DNA from: Diplolepis rosae | Taxonomy: Eukaryota; Arthropoda; Insecta; Hymenoptera; Diplolepididae | DNA: 64,000 bases | Direction: 5' to 3' | NCBI GenBank assembly: GCA_030998225.1 | Contig: JAPYXD010000698.1 | Location: 10,395,001 to 10,459,000, forward strand | Part shown: positions 1 to 11,460 of the stretch, one piece after another | How positions within the stretch are numbered: position 1 is the stretch's first letter | Layout: every line of letters starts with the position of its first letter | The notes under the pieces: generated by a model | Seen by the model: the letters and a program-made list of their open reading frames with translations, nothing else | What the model was told of the DNA's origin: nothing | The model's database searches: none | Made by a program: the position numbers and the translations under genes

Positions 1-206
1 TGAGCACTATCTAAAACCAGTATTGAAATTTTTGATTTTTTCAAAAAATTATTTTCAAAAACACAAAAGTAGTGCTCAACCCCTCAATTTTGATTGGATG
101 TGGCTGGTTAACGAACTTGTCCTTACTTTTTCGGCTCTGATAAAGTGTACCAAAGCTCAATTCAATCTGATAATTCTATCGAGAGTTATGCCGCACACGA
201 CCTACT

Positions 207-301
<95 letters not shown>

Positions 302-420
302 CTTTCGTAAAAACCATTTTTTCTGACTCAGGGGGTCTCAAAACGTAAAGATTTGATGAAATTTTCGAAAGTCATTTTTCACATAAAACCAATACCTTCT
401 CATCCATGATGAGAATGTAA
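1..420 (+). repeat. Dispersed AT-rich repeat, family A, copy 1
   Basis: The segment carries blocks that recur several times in this window: GATGTGGCTGGTTAACGAAC, then AAAACGTAAAGATTTGATGA, then CACATAAAACCAATACCTTC, closing with a CATGATGAGAATG motif. Other copies lie near 1133-2085, 9756-10690 (reverse), 18935-19640 (reverse, decayed) and 36176-37252. The open frames across it only translate the CAGA tract and are not genes. I cannot place the family in a known superfamily. Confidence 0.75.
208..302 (+). repeat. (CAGA)n microsatellite
   Basis: About 23 uninterrupted copies of the tetranucleotide CAGA follow the family A text ACGACCTACTA. The family A copy at 36176-37252 has only two CAGA units at the same place, so the tract has expanded inside the repeat. 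Confidence 0.97.
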
Positions 421-520
421 AAATGTAAACAAGTTTTTGTTTTCTACGTTCATAAGAATGCATAAATAATAATAATTAAAGCAAAAAAAATTATTTAAAT
501 AAATTTTATGATATTTATGT

Positions 521-853
521 CTATGTGGGATACGACATATTGTCATTAGGATTTGAGGTTAGGCAAGAAGAAAAAATTAAAATGTTAGCTTTTCGTTCCT
601 TACTCTCAGTCTTTTCAATTACCTTAACTATATTTTTACTTTCGACTTCCAAATTTTTTATTGATGGAGATTGGTCAGAAGCAGAGTCAGTATCATCAAT
701 ATATTTTATATTATCATAGAAGCAGTGTGTATCTCTCAGCAACACTTTTTTTAATGCCTGTAATTGTTGCCATTCACTTTTAGTTCTTTTTAATCGATCT
801 ACAAACAGAGGTTTCAGCGGATGCTCTAGATTTAATTGGAGTTGTGAAAAATA
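521..853 (-). pseudogene. Coding-like fragment, unknown protein
   Basis: On the minus strand about 110 codons are open between a TAA at 854-856 and a TAG at 521-523. There is no convincing start at the 5' edge; a GTG lies at 745. The N-terminal half reads like real protein, with short runs such as HPLKPLFVDRLKR and EWQQLQALKK. The C-terminal half is acidic and serine-rich and ends MSYPT. The composition and the lack of a start suggest a last exon or a fragment of a repeated gene; an acceptor-like CTAG lies within the first codons. I do not recognise the family and find no transposase or reverse transcriptase motif. The last codons coincide with the first copy of an 18-bp repeated motif. Confidence 0.33.
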
Positions 854-1116
854 TTATTTGTAATTACCTTCTTACTCATTTTATTAAATAATGTCTTAAA
901 ATAAACTTAAGACTAATCACAAAATAAAAATTGACTGTCACATCGCTGGCGCTGACTTAACTTATGGATGTGGGATACGACATATTAGAATATTTATTTA
1001 AAAATATTAAATAAATAATTTTACTCCTAAGATTTTGATATAAGCTGTAAAATATTATTATTAATCCATTTTTCAAAAAAAGTCAATTTCTCAAATTTTG
1101 TGGGATACGACATATT
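524..1116 (+). repeat. Three spaced copies of an 18-bp motif
   Basis: The exact string TGTGGGATACGACATATT occurs at 524-541, 969-986 and 1099-1116. The second and third copies also share the following AGAA. The sequence between copies is AT-rich and unrelated, so these are dispersed short direct repeats, not a tandem array. They could be leftovers of an element end or repeated protein-binding sites. Confidence 0.85.
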
Positions 1117-1132
1117 AGAACGTGGGTTCGAT

Positions 1133-1756
1133 ATATTGTTTAAAACATGGAATTTTTAGGATTTAATTGTATTTTTTGAAATTTAAACGAAAAATATAGA
1201 TTTTATTAGAAACTGTGTCAGACAAAATTTTGCATCTTTACGTTTTATTTGTATTTCACATATTATTGTTAAAAAATTGAATTTTGGATCTTCAATAATA
1301 TTCGTTATGGTACTTTTGTATAGATACAGTTGTGGGTCAAAAAAGACTAAAGACATGAATGCAAATATGTCCTTAAATATATTTTCAATAGTATTCTTTC
1401 AAATTAAAAAGAAAAATATACATCTTATAGAAAAATGTTGCAAATTCCAATTTATAGATCTTTTTGCAGTTAACAATTTTGTACCATAACTCTTCTATCG
1501 TATCTCCTACAGTTTAACTGGAAAATGGAATTTACATATTGACATTTTCCAAGTTTAAACATATTATAACTTTCCTAATTTTGGTTTGATCGAAAAATGT
1601 TATAAGGATAATCAATAGGAATTTATGAGCGCTATTAGAAATCAATATTGCAATTTTAGATTTTTTCAAAAACACAAAAAAAGCTCTTATTTTAATAATT
1701 TTGGTCGGATGTGGCTGGTTAACGAACTTGTTCTTACATTTCCGGCTCCAAAAAAG
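1133..1756 (+). repeat. Dispersed repeat, family A, copy 2 (left part)
   Basis: It shares blocks with the copies at 36176-37252 and 9756-10690, including GAAACTGTGTC, AAGAAAAATATACATCTTAT and CGAAAAATGTTATAAGG, then GGATGTGGCTGGTTAACGAA near 1710. The copy is cut at 1757 by a TA-flanked MITE and resumes at 1977. Confidence 0.8.
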
Positions 1757-1758
1757 TA

Positions 1759-1976
1759 CAGTCGGGACTCGTTTATCGGGACGTGGTAGAGGCTCCCATC
1801 TAATAGGGCTTGTTTGAAGGGAAGCGTTTGATTAGTCCGTCGAGTCAATCGCGATCACTGCTGTGTAATCGCAATTGGTTGACGCGTCGCGTGGCTTTTC
1901 AATGGTGGGAGTAAGGGAAACGATCGAACGTCTTGATAGACGAGTCTCTAATGTCCCGATAAACGAGTCCCGACTG
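1759..1976. mobile_element. TA-flanked MITE with perfect TIRs (pogo/Tc1-like)
   Basis: This 218-bp insert has perfect terminal inverted repeats of at least 23 bp beginning CAGTCGGGACTCGTTTATCG. It is bounded by TA at 1757-1758 and 1977-1978. The TA duplication and CAG-type ends fit the Tc1/mariner/pogo group; the short, noncoding interior marks a non-autonomous copy. The flanking family A text (GGCTCCAAAAAAGTA before, TGTCAAAGTTCAATTCAATC after) is continuous in copy 1 near 134-170, which serves as an empty site. Confidence 0.93.
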
Positions 1977-2085
1977 TATGTCAAAGTTCAATTCAATCAG
2001 GATCTCTTAAAACGTAAAGATTTGATGAAAATTCCAAAAGTCATTTTCCACATAAAACCAATACCTCATCATACGCTGAAAATGT
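1977..2085 (+). repeat. Family A, copy 2 (right part)
   Basis: Family A resumes after the MITE, with AAAACGTAAAGATTTGATGA and the closing CACATAAAACCAATACC block seen in copy 1. Confidence 0.8.
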
Positions 2086-3474
2086 AAAAAGCCAAAATAT
2101 CTATCTTTTCAATATGTAAATTTTATACTGTTCGTTTTCATCTCCAAGAAAAGTATTTCGAGTTCGAGAGGCCCTTGCACTGGAATTGAATGCAAATACG
2201 TTAAAAGCAATATATCCCTGCCCTAAGATTTCCTTTAGGGCCGAATAGTATGTTTTTTTAGTCCTTCAGTGACATCTTCGTTCAACAAGGGGCACCGAAT
2301 AACAGAAAACGGAACTGAGGGAGAAAGCTAAAAGGGATGAAATCCATGAGAGTAAGGGGATGAAAACTAAAAGAGGAATGCACAATTCAAGTGAGAAAAG
2401 GACAGAGAATGTGGAAAGTGCATCAGTTTTGAGAGAGAGAGAGAGAGTGAGAAAGGGGGAAAAGGGATGGCACTTTAGATTTCCATGATGGCTCATGGGC
2501 TGTGACTCACGTCCTTAGGGAATGGATCGTTATTAATTCACCGTGAGACCAAACGAAATTACTTTCTATCTGGCCAGTATGCAGATTAAATGTGCGCACG
2601 CGTCCCTACGTTTCCGTTGCCCTGATGTATTCGTCACTTCAGCCGATGCTTAACCGGCTTAGCTGGTGCCAAGTGGCGCTAAGCGTTGCTCATTGTCCAC
2701 GAGGGATGCCTCTCTGTTTCAAGGTACGCTTTACATCCATGGGTAGTCTAAATTAAAATTAAAATCGAGACCTATATAACGTGACTACTTCCATCCGAGG
2801 ATATTGTTCATTGCGACCCCCACACGATCCTTGTATTCATTAGAGTGGAAGTGACTCCCTCTTTTAGATCCAAGTTATTTTATTATTTTTTCCTTATAGT
2901 ATCATCCTCAGGCTTTAATTTATTCTTATTTAAATTTTGTCCAACTCGTATTCATCTATTTGCTAATCCTCGATTTTTCCTTTCTTTATTATTTTTTCCA
3001 ATATTTTTCTTTGCAGATTTTGCTTCATCTAATAATTTTTCAACACATTGATCGCTTTTTTGTTGGTTTCTAGCATTTCAAGGGATTGATTCCGTGATTT
3101 TCGCACTTTTCATACCTCGCGTCTCATTTTTCAATTTTTTTCCATAATAAAAATCAATGTTTTTGTTATTTTTAATTGACTAAGAAAGCCTAAACGTGGC
3201 AAATTTTTTGAATGATTGATAAAATCGAAACAAAATTGATCAGTGTTGAATTTATCGAATTCCAAATGATCCAAAAAAAATCTCATTATAAAAGTTTAAA
3301 AAGTCATCTTTATCCATGTTATTGTTAATTTATGTTAACATTAATAAATGAAAACTGATTTATACATTGGAAATTTCCTACAATCATTACTGTATAATTT
3401 TTACGTGATTTGGATTTAATCTAATTAAGAAAATACTCATAACTTTATTATCTTCAAATGGACGAAAAATGTTC
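2086..3474. other. No gene; higher-GC island then AT-rich DNA
   Basis: No supported gene. A GA dinucleotide run lies near 2431-2449. From about 2510 to 2840 the sequence is visibly richer in G and C, nonrepetitive here and without an open frame, which could be conserved noncoding or regulatory sequence. The rest is AT-rich with short chance frames. Confidence 0.6.
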
Positions 3475-3478
3475 TTAA

Positions 3479-4127
3479 GGTAGTTCGTTCACGAAAATTA
3501 GACCTCAGACAAAAATAGATAATTTTGCTTTCAAGAATAGCAATATTATTATTGAAGGGCTAATTTGAAAGAGAAAAGATTATTTTTGATGAAAAAAATT
3601 TGAAACACAAAAAAATAATTTTATTAATAAATTTTATTTTTGCCCAAACTTATTTTCTTATCGCTTCGAGCCAAATTTTTAAAAATGATTCGATTCTAAT
3701 AAATCACGGTTCATATTTTTAGGAAAAAGATTCTCTACAACATGACCGTTTCCTATTTTGCAAATTGAATTAATTATTATCAAATACAGCAATTTGTTTA
3801 TAAAAATTTTGTTTTGAAATTTTTTTTTATAATTTCAGCCGTTAAAGAATTCATTTTCAAAAACTGGAAACGGTCAAGTTGTAGAAAATCTTTTTCCTAA
3901 AAAAATGAACCGTGATTTATTAGAATCACATCATTTTTTTAAATTTGGCTCGAAGCGATAAGAAAATAAGTTTGGGCAAAAATAAAATTATTTTTTTCTG
4001 TTTCAAATTTTTTTCATGAAAAATAATCTTTTCTCTTTCAAATTAGCCCTTCAATAATAATATTACTATTCTTGCAAGCAAAATTATCTATTTTTGCCTG
4101 AGGTCTAATTTTCGTGATCGAACTACC
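3479..4127. mobile_element. TTAA foldback MITE (GGTAGTT family), copy A
   Basis: A 649-bp near-complete palindrome whose arms start GGTAGTTCG and read ACGAAAATTAGACCTCA. It is flanked by TTAA at 3475-3478 and 4128-4131. TTAA duplications are the signature of piggyBac-type integration. There is no open reading frame, so it is non-autonomous. A transcript through it would fold into a hairpin with arms of roughly 250-300 nt. Sister copies are at 14640-15303 and 22732-23396. Confidence 0.92.
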
Positions 4128-4200
4128 TTAAATGAAGAACTGTTCATAACTGTTTATTTAACAATATTCAGGAAAAAAATTTCCAAATTTTCGTTTAATA

Positions 4201-4491
4201 CACGGAGAAACTTTTTATATCAATTTTTACTATAGTATTTTTCAATTTAGGGAAAAACGTATCACTTTGAGAATTTTTTTTACTAAAAATACTAAACTTT
4301 ATAATAATGATATGAAACTTCAGCATAGTTCATAGCAAATTTTACTATAGTAAAATTTATAGTTCATACTAAAGTTTCATAGCATTATTATAAAGTTTAG
4401 TATTTTTACTAACAAAAATTCTCAAAGTGATACGTTATTCCCTAAATTGAAAAATACTATAGTAAAAATTGATATAAAAAGTTTCTCCGTG
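4201..4491. mobile_element. TA-flanked palindromic MITE (CACGGAG family), copy 1
   Basis: A 291-bp palindrome with ends CACGGAGAAACTTTTTATAT, flanked by TA at 4199-4200 and 4492-4493. Both arms contain TTCAATTTAGGGAA and AAAGTGATACGT or its complement. The TA duplication suggests Tc1/mariner-type mobilisation. A 5'-truncated sister copy is at 59061-59306, and more distant relatives form the shells at 12935-14125 and 37577-39299. Confidence 0.92.
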
Positions 4492-4493
4492 TA

Positions 4494-7400
4494 CCAATTA
4501 GCATGAAAAATGTACAAATTTTCTTTCGCTTCCATTCTTTTATTTTTTCAAAAGTACTGAATTCTGCAAGAACGAATATGTTCCCGTTATCAGTTTCTCG
4601 TAAGCGCGTATGATTTCCTAGAGCGACTGCACTATCCTTAGCTTCTGAAGAAGAGCCTCCTCAGTTAAAAATAAGATAAACTAGAGCCTTGGATACTTTA
4701 GATGCACGTAAATTACAGGGACAGATTATTGTTATTCCAAGAACCCAGAGATATGAAGCAGAGAATAAACTCTGGTAATTTAGCCTAACAACGGCTGCTG
4801 TATGGCGCAGCATCAGTACCATTGGCAATGAACGTCTCGCGAAACTTCCGGTTCCGGTGTTCCCTGCGGCCGGCAGTTCTGGAGTTTCCAACAGGACAGA
4901 GGCTTTTCAAATCCGGGCTCTCGATTCCACAAGCGAATGGTTGGAATTGAGTTCATGCCGGGTACGAGGTTTCATTTCCTGTTGGCTTTTCGGGCGCCGA
5001 CGAATTGTCTTAAAATGCATTTTATCCTGGATTCATTTCGTATGCATGTGTACTTTTGTCAATTATACGAGATGATAAGAAAATTTACGAGACCAAGATT
5101 TAGTGTTTTTTCAAGATCCAGGAAAGAATGAGGAATGTAAAAGGGAAAATTGGATTATGAAATTAGGATGAGAAAAACGAAATCAGAGAAATATAAATGA
5201 TGAAAAGAGAAAATAGGTCAGATACTCGTAAAGAAGAGTTTTTAATTAAATTTAAATGAAAAGTAAGTATTAGTAATGTCGATTGAGTTGTAATCGTGAG
5301 GATTCGAGTAATTATTTTTCTCTCTTGAAATTGACAAAAATTGCGATAAATTATATAGAAAGAAATATTGGATTTATTAGATTTATAATTAGTATGACTA
5401 AGCTAATTAGTAGGACTAATTACTATTAAACTGTTAAAGTGGTATTTCTGAAATTAAGGGAATATTATTTCTATAATAATACCATCACCTCATCCATTAT
5501 ATTACCTCACCTATAGGTGTCAATACTTATTAGTCTCAGAACCATTAATTCTCATTTAAAACCATTTTGATTCGTTGCTAGTGATTACTTCCAACTTTCA
5601 AAAATATCCCCTGTAAAAAAGGATAATTCCTAGACAACTAACACAACACACATAAATATAGTTGATAAATATGACTTCGGATATTTAAGAAGTATTTCGG
5701 GATATTTATTTACTACTTTAACGCTTTGAAGCATGTATTTTTCCTGAAAAATGCGCAATTTTGAAGCATTTGTTTATAAATATAAATTTATAAACAATAT
5801 ATGAGAAAAATATATTTTTTTATGCGTACAAACATCTTAGTAGGGTAGAACACAAAAAAAAAGAAATAAAATCGTCGGTTCACTAATTTAAATAAATGAA
5901 AAATATATTAGAAAAAAGCCGGACATTCAGCGTCCCACCATGCTGCAAAGGGTTAAGTAATTGTTTTTTATAAAAAACGAAAATATATGATGATAATAAA
6001 ATTCTAATATTTAAACATCTTATATATGGCTTTAAAAAAGGTTCTCGCATATTTCGCTGCTGCTGGCGTTGGTAATGATTCTAGATTGGCGAATTTAAAA
6101 TAAAATAGTTTATACTGAGAATGTAAAAATCGAACGGATTATTAATCATAAAAGATATTACTACAGCCAGTAATAAATTTATCTATTTAAGATAAAAATT
6201 GTTTTTTAGAGTAAAAAGAAAAAAGTCGAATAAGTTATTATTATGGTAAAATAGAACCGAATTATCAACATTTAAATAAAAAATAAGTCATTTTTTTCGT
6301 GGTGATTTCACGAATTCTGACCCTTATGTTTAATCTGTAATTCCAGCTTCATACAACAACAATCTCCAGGATATTCTTAAAAGCATATAATTTGAAATAT
6401 TAAAAAATTCGATTTTTTAACAATTTCAAAGTATTCATTCTATTAAGTAATCTAAAAATATTTTAAAATAAATTTAAATGATAAATAAGGTTTTGAATTT
6501 TTGATACTTTGGGTAAAGTTTATTTTGTTGAGGATTAATAAATTTTCTACCATTACACGTTGTAATTATCTGAGAGCCCATATATTTATCGTCTACTGTC
6601 AGGAATGACTATGCTACCCTTCTGGGAAGAAAATTACACATTACTACAGAAATTGTGCTTGCGAATGTCTTTGACAACGGGGTTGAAAATCGGGGTGTGA
6701 ACCCTCAATATCAAAATTTCAATTGACCCCCCGTAGATTTTGCCAGATGCGACCGCGGAGCGTGCCACGTCGAGAGAGATGAAAAATGATAGGAGGTCCA
6801 TTGTACGTTTGAGGATTACTTGTTACACTGTTCATATTTATTGTTTACTCCCACCGCCAAGTGCTCTATTTATTTTCATTTTTATTACTCTCACAGGTTC
6901 GTCAAACAGGTTCTCTCGTACGAAACGAGTTTATCTATCACATTATGCAATTTTTTCTCTCAGATAACAACAATCAAAATTCGCTACGAAAATTAAATTC
7001 AAATTACTTCCCAGTAGAGTTAAGTATATTGATAGAAATGGTTAGGTTGATTTAACCATACAATTGTAGGTTAAAAATTTACGGGTATATTTACAATATA
7101 ATATGTGTCACGGAACCATATGTAATTTAAAGCACAGCAATTAAAATATGACAAATGCTTTTTGTTCGAATCAGAAACATAAATTGGAAGAGAAAACAAT
7201 TAAATATTACTAGTACAATTAATAACTATATTTGCGATACAAAACTGCAATAGTTAGTAGTTATTACCGTGTGAAATGTTTAATTCTCTTAAATATTTGT
7301 TTCCTCGAGCACTCTCTAAAAAGTGTATTTTGGCAATATCACTGGATGGTTGATTCACTCGAGATTGATTCCTTCGTTTCCAAATTCATATTGGTTTGAT

Positions 7401-7610
7401 TTTAATTAGGTTAATTAGGTGTACAGTTCTTTTTCAGATTTTATGATAGTCTATAATTTAATTGGTGAAAAAAATTTAACTATAAATTAAAAGTATGAGA
7501 TATCTCAGTTAACATACGTACTATTGTTCAGAGTTAACATTATATGCAGTTTTGAAAATAAATTATTTTACGAAACATTATTTAGGCCTTATCAATTTCT
7601 TTAAATCAGC
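4494..7610. other. No gene recognised
   Basis: Mostly AT-rich sequence with no supported coding region. Moderately GC-rich, nonrepetitive patches occur near 4800-5000 and 6600-6900. The short frames in these patches overlap one another on both strands and carry no recognisable motif. Confidence 0.55.
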
Positions 7611-7611
7611 A

Positions 7612-8245
7612 AAGTATTCGGATAAAGTTCCAAATAGCTGAATTTTCCGATTTTCTTCAAACTTCGTATACTTATGTATTTTGACGCGCTGATTACGAAT
7701 ATGATAGTCAAAATCAGCGACAAGACGATTTTCATGGTAAAACCTTGAAAAAACCATGAAAATTATGGTTTTTTTCGTTTATCTAAGCCAATATGCAAAA
7801 TTTTAGAAAATCATTCAAACAAAAGTTATAAATCTCATCGAGATACACATTTTTTGTTTGAAACACACGCCTGTAAGTACTATGAGCACGGAGGGTGGAG
7901 ACAGACTTGTCGCTTATTGCACTGAAATCTGTTAGATTTCATCAGATGTATCACTAATTTTCTCGAAAAATATCACTCGTAGAAAAAAATGTTTCAAACA
8001 AAAAATGTGTATCTCGATGAGATTTATAACTTTTGTTTAAATGATTTTGTAAAATTTTGCGTATTGGCTTAGATAAACGAAAAAAACCATAATTTTTATG
8101 GTTTTTTCATGGTTTCACCATGAAAATCGTCTTGTTGCTCATTTTCGCTATCATATTGGTAATCAGCGCGTCGAAATACATAATTATACGAAGTTTGAAG
8201 AAAATCGGAGAATTCAGCTATTCGGAACTGCACCCAAGTATTCTG
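7612..8245. mobile_element. Large foldback element
   Basis: The left arm (about 7612-7870) contains GAATTTTCCGATTTTCTTC and ATAAATCTCATCGAGATACA. The right arm (about 7990-8245) carries their reverse complements. The spacer near 7870-7990 is unrelated and more GC-rich. The arms differ at scattered positions, so the element is not very young. Target duplications are not clear, so the class is unassigned. Confidence 0.85.
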
Positions 8246-9755
8246 TTGATACGTTAATACAATAAATTTAATTCTCATGATTTCTCATAGCATATATTGT
8301 ATTTTATTTATTTATTATGTACTTCTACTTAAATATTTTCGCATCAAACTAAAATACATTACTTGACACTTTTTCTTATTCATTCATCCCTTTTTATAAT
8401 TATATGAATAAAAATGTTCCCAAATTTCTTCTCAACCTTTCTATTATTTATTTATTTATTTGTTCGATACTTTCAGAAATCATAAAATTAAAGTCCAGAA
8501 GGAAACTGATATCCAATTTATACTTAATTTATTAAACATTGAATTGATCCCTATTATACATATAAACTCATTCGGCACAAAATTTGAAAACTCAATTAGA
8601 ACGTCCTAAAATCAATTTTAAAAAGTACATTAAATTACTATAAATTTATTAGTCTTTATTTTCTTCTATGTAAGTTTATGTCATTTTTTATACATCCATC
8701 AAATCTTTCAAATTCAGTTTTCAAAACGTTTACTCTCTATTTATTTACTCATTTTATTATAACGATTATAAATAAAAATAAGGATCAAAAAATAGTCGAA
8801 AAGAAATTTGATATTTAATTTCAACTAATTATTTTCTCAATCATTAAAATAATTGCCCACACAACATAACCTCTTAAAGGACTAAAATAATAATGTTTTT
8901 AAAAGAATTCACTATACATATCGTTATTGCTAGTACAGTATAAAGTATCTTTTTTTATAAATAAGCTATATTGAATATAAGTATTTTACTTGTTATGGAT
9001 AGTTGCCCCACTCATACTCATTCAACCACAATTGGATGGCCAAAACACACATCCTATATTGCTGTATCTATATCAGCAAAAAAATATAGTTAATCCAATC
9101 ATAAATATGGTTGTACCACTCATTCATTTCTATCAGTGTAGACGTCAAAGAAAGAAAAAACATGTAAAATTTTACGGGAAATAAAGAAAATAAACAAGAC
9201 TGTACTTCAGAAATGGAATAAAAATTGAAAGATTTATGTGTCACGATCATTGCTGCAGAGATTTTTAAAACTTCATAAGTTTTATATATACAAAACTCTT
9301 GAATACTGTGAAATCTGAGTTTGGAAGTTCAATCGTTATGCTTTGCCTCGTTTTTCAATCGGCACGTCATAAACTTGTAATGGTATTTTGACACGTAAAC
9401 GTTTCTGAAAACCTTCGAGTCATGATCAAGTCAAATTTAGAGTGATTTTGCTGATTACAAAAAAAGTGTAGCAATAAAACCTCGTAAAACATACCCATAC
9501 GTAGTTTAAAGTGCAGAGGGTTTGTTGACTACCAAGTATAGTAATAATCTGTTATCTGATCAGGAACTCGCTCGATTTGAAGAAAATCCTGAAAAAGTAC
9601 GTGTAAAAAATCACTGACTAAAAATAGTTCAGGTATAATTTAAGATAAAAAAAATTTCTTACTTTGGTTGGTTAGTAAGTGATTTTTTGAGTTAATATTC
9701 AAGACTTCTTCACTCTAAAAAATATTTGGTTAATCAAAGCAAAAATATTTTTAAC
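8246..9755. other. No gene; AT-rich
   Basis: Strongly AT-rich DNA with only short chance frames. I see no element ends or promoter-like structure that I can support. Confidence 0.55.
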
Positions 9756-10690
9756 ATTCTCATCATATGAGAAGGTATTGGTTTTATGTATTGACAAGTT
9801 CGTGAACGAGCCACATTCGACCAAAATTGTTGAAATAGGAGCTTTTTTGTGTTTTTGAATGAATCAAAAATTGCAATATTGATTTCTGATAGTATTCATA
9901 AATCTCTACTAATTATCCCAATAACATTTTTCGATTAAACTAAAATTAGGAAAGTTACAGTTTGTTAAAACTTGAAAAAAGTCAATATTTAAATTCCATT
10001 TTTATGTTAAATTTAAGGAAATACGAAAAAAAAAGTTATAATTCAAAATTGTTTACTATACTCTCAAAATCTGAATCAGTCAAATTTTCACGAATTGAAT
10101 CAGTAATTTGCATTTTCACTGTATTTTTCACTGTTAAATCAGTCAGTTTTCACTGAAATAATCAGTGAAATCTGACTGATTTACAGTAACCTCTTTTTAG
10201 CTATTTGAATCAGTCAAATTTCACTGATAATCAGTAGATTTTGACTGATTCAAATTTAGAAAGTATATAAAGATCTACAAGTTTGAATCGTAACATTTTT
10301 CATAAGGTGTATATTTTTCTTTTCAATTTAAGAAAATACTATTGAAAATCCAAAATTCAATTTTTTAACAATAATATGTGAAATAAGAATAAAACGTAAG
10401 CATACAAAATTGTTCACTTCAAGGAGGTCTACAAATTTTGTCTGACACAGTTTCTGATAAAACGTATATTTTTTAATTTAATTTCAAAAAATACGATTAA
10501 AATTTAAAAATTCCATTATTTAAACGAAGTATGTGAGATACGAAAAAAACGTTATTATGGGACATTATTTATATAAATGAGATCTACAAATTCTCAGTTG
10601 GACATTTTTTGACAAAATATATATTTTTTGGTTTTAAGAAAACACTATTGAAAATCAAAAATTCCATTTTTAACCAAAATGTGTGAGATA
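9756..10690 (-). repeat. Family A, copy 3, reversed and interrupted
   Basis: Read on the minus strand this matches family A: the CATGATGAG-type end near 9760, the block CGAACTTGTCAATACATAAA, then repeated units with AAAAAATATACGTTTTATC and GAAACTGTGTCAGAC. It is interrupted by a TA-flanked MITE at 10061-10263. Similar units recur with a spacing of about 150 bp, as in the copy at 36300-36960. Confidence 0.75.
10061..10263. mobile_element. TA-flanked MITE (AATCAGT family), copy 1
   Basis: A 203-bp insert whose left end reads CTCTCAAAATCTGAATCAGT and right end ACTGATTCAAATTTAGAAAG, giving imperfect TIRs. It is bounded by TA at 10059-10060 and 10264-10265. The interior is studded with AATCAGT or ACTGATT motifs. 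It has no coding capacity. It sits inside family A, so it is younger than that copy. Four relatives lie between 56585 and 59045. Confidence 0.88.
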
Positions 10691-10788
10691 AAAAATATGC
10701 ATGTAATATATGTGTATGTATATGTGTATATACGTATACATGTAATATGTGTGTATGTATATATTTATATGTGTATATATGTATGTGT

Positions 10789-10824
<36 letters not shown>

Positions 10825-10855
10825 GTTATGTATGTATGTATGTATATATATTGTA
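10690..10855 (+). repeat. TG/TA/TATG microsatellite
   Basis: A long run of TATG, TGTA and TA units, including a pure TA stretch near 10793-10820. The tyrosine- and isoleucine-rich frames over it are artefacts of the repeat. Confidence 0.95.
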
Positions 10856-11139
10856 TTAAAAACTACACCACAAAAATTTCAATCTACAATTCCATGCACG
10901 AATGTCAATTAAAAATGTTTTTATATTTAGACACTTAATTCCAACCTTCAAAAAAATGCTTTCTGGTATCCAGTTTTTTAGGTTATGTGAATGAAATATT
11001 TACCTTAAAGTAATATCAAAATTTATTTACCTACATGTAAAAACATAATAATAATTACTTGTTAAATTTTTACAAAAAATTTTTTATACAAGATATCCTA
11101 TGTTAGCAAAACCTTTTTCTGTAATTTTAGATTTAAATA
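10856..11139. other. No gene
   Basis: AT-rich sequence before the hammerhead motif. By analogy with the element at 32201-34390 it could be the remnant of a Penelope-like tail, but no reverse transcriptase motif is visible. Confidence 0.4.
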
Positions 11140-11181
11140 AATCACTGATGAGGGCTCCGATCAGAGCGGAAACGTCTGATT
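11140..11181 (+). ncRNA. Hammerhead ribozyme motif, isolated
   Basis: The conserved core CTGATGA begins at 11145. After GG comes a short stem, GCTC and GAGC around CGATCA, then GAAAC and the cleavage triplet GTC ending at 11176. The strands just outside the core, AATCA (11140-11144) and TGATT (11177-11181), are perfectly complementary, giving a 5-bp stem I. The ACGT in GAAACGTC can self-pair, as in minimal type I hammerheads of retroelements. Stem II has a mismatch at its base. Such ribozymes are known in Penelope-like element terminal repeats, and a related motif occurs twice in the element at 32201-34390. Cleavage is inferred, not shown. Confidence 0.7.
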
Positions 11182-11279
11182 ATGTAAAACTCTGAGTTTT
11201 TATCAACCTTGGACCCTAAAGCCAATTACCAACATCAACATATATCTTCAATTATTAATTAAGGGTCAATGTAAGTCCA

Positions 11280-11460
11280 GAATATGAATATAAAAAATAA
11301 GCTTATTTTAAAATAAAAATGTTTTCGCTTAAAAACAATTTACGAATTTTTTTCCTTTCTGAAATATTTGAAAGAAGATAAGTTTTTTTTTAATCATCTA
11401 AATTATTAGAAAGTTAAGGAAAATCGAGCGCGAAGCGCGAGTGTCATGATGAAAATGTTT
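11280..11460 (-). repeat. Family A terminal segment with GC hairpin
   Basis: The 17-mer GAGCGCGAAGCGCGAGT at 11426-11442 is followed by TCATGATGA. Its reverse complement lies at 36187-36203 at one edge of the family A copy there. The preceding 100 or so bases (TTTTTTTCCTTTCTGAAATA) also resemble the 36200-36310 sequence in reverse. GCGC..GCGC can form a small hairpin. Confidence 0.65.

Noticed and set aside
23..348. Two overlapping frames rich in RQTDRQTD
   Set aside because: They only translate the CAGA tract in a dispersed repeat.
10679..10938. Frames rich in tyrosine, valine and isoleucine
   Set aside because: Artefact of the TG/TA microsatellite.
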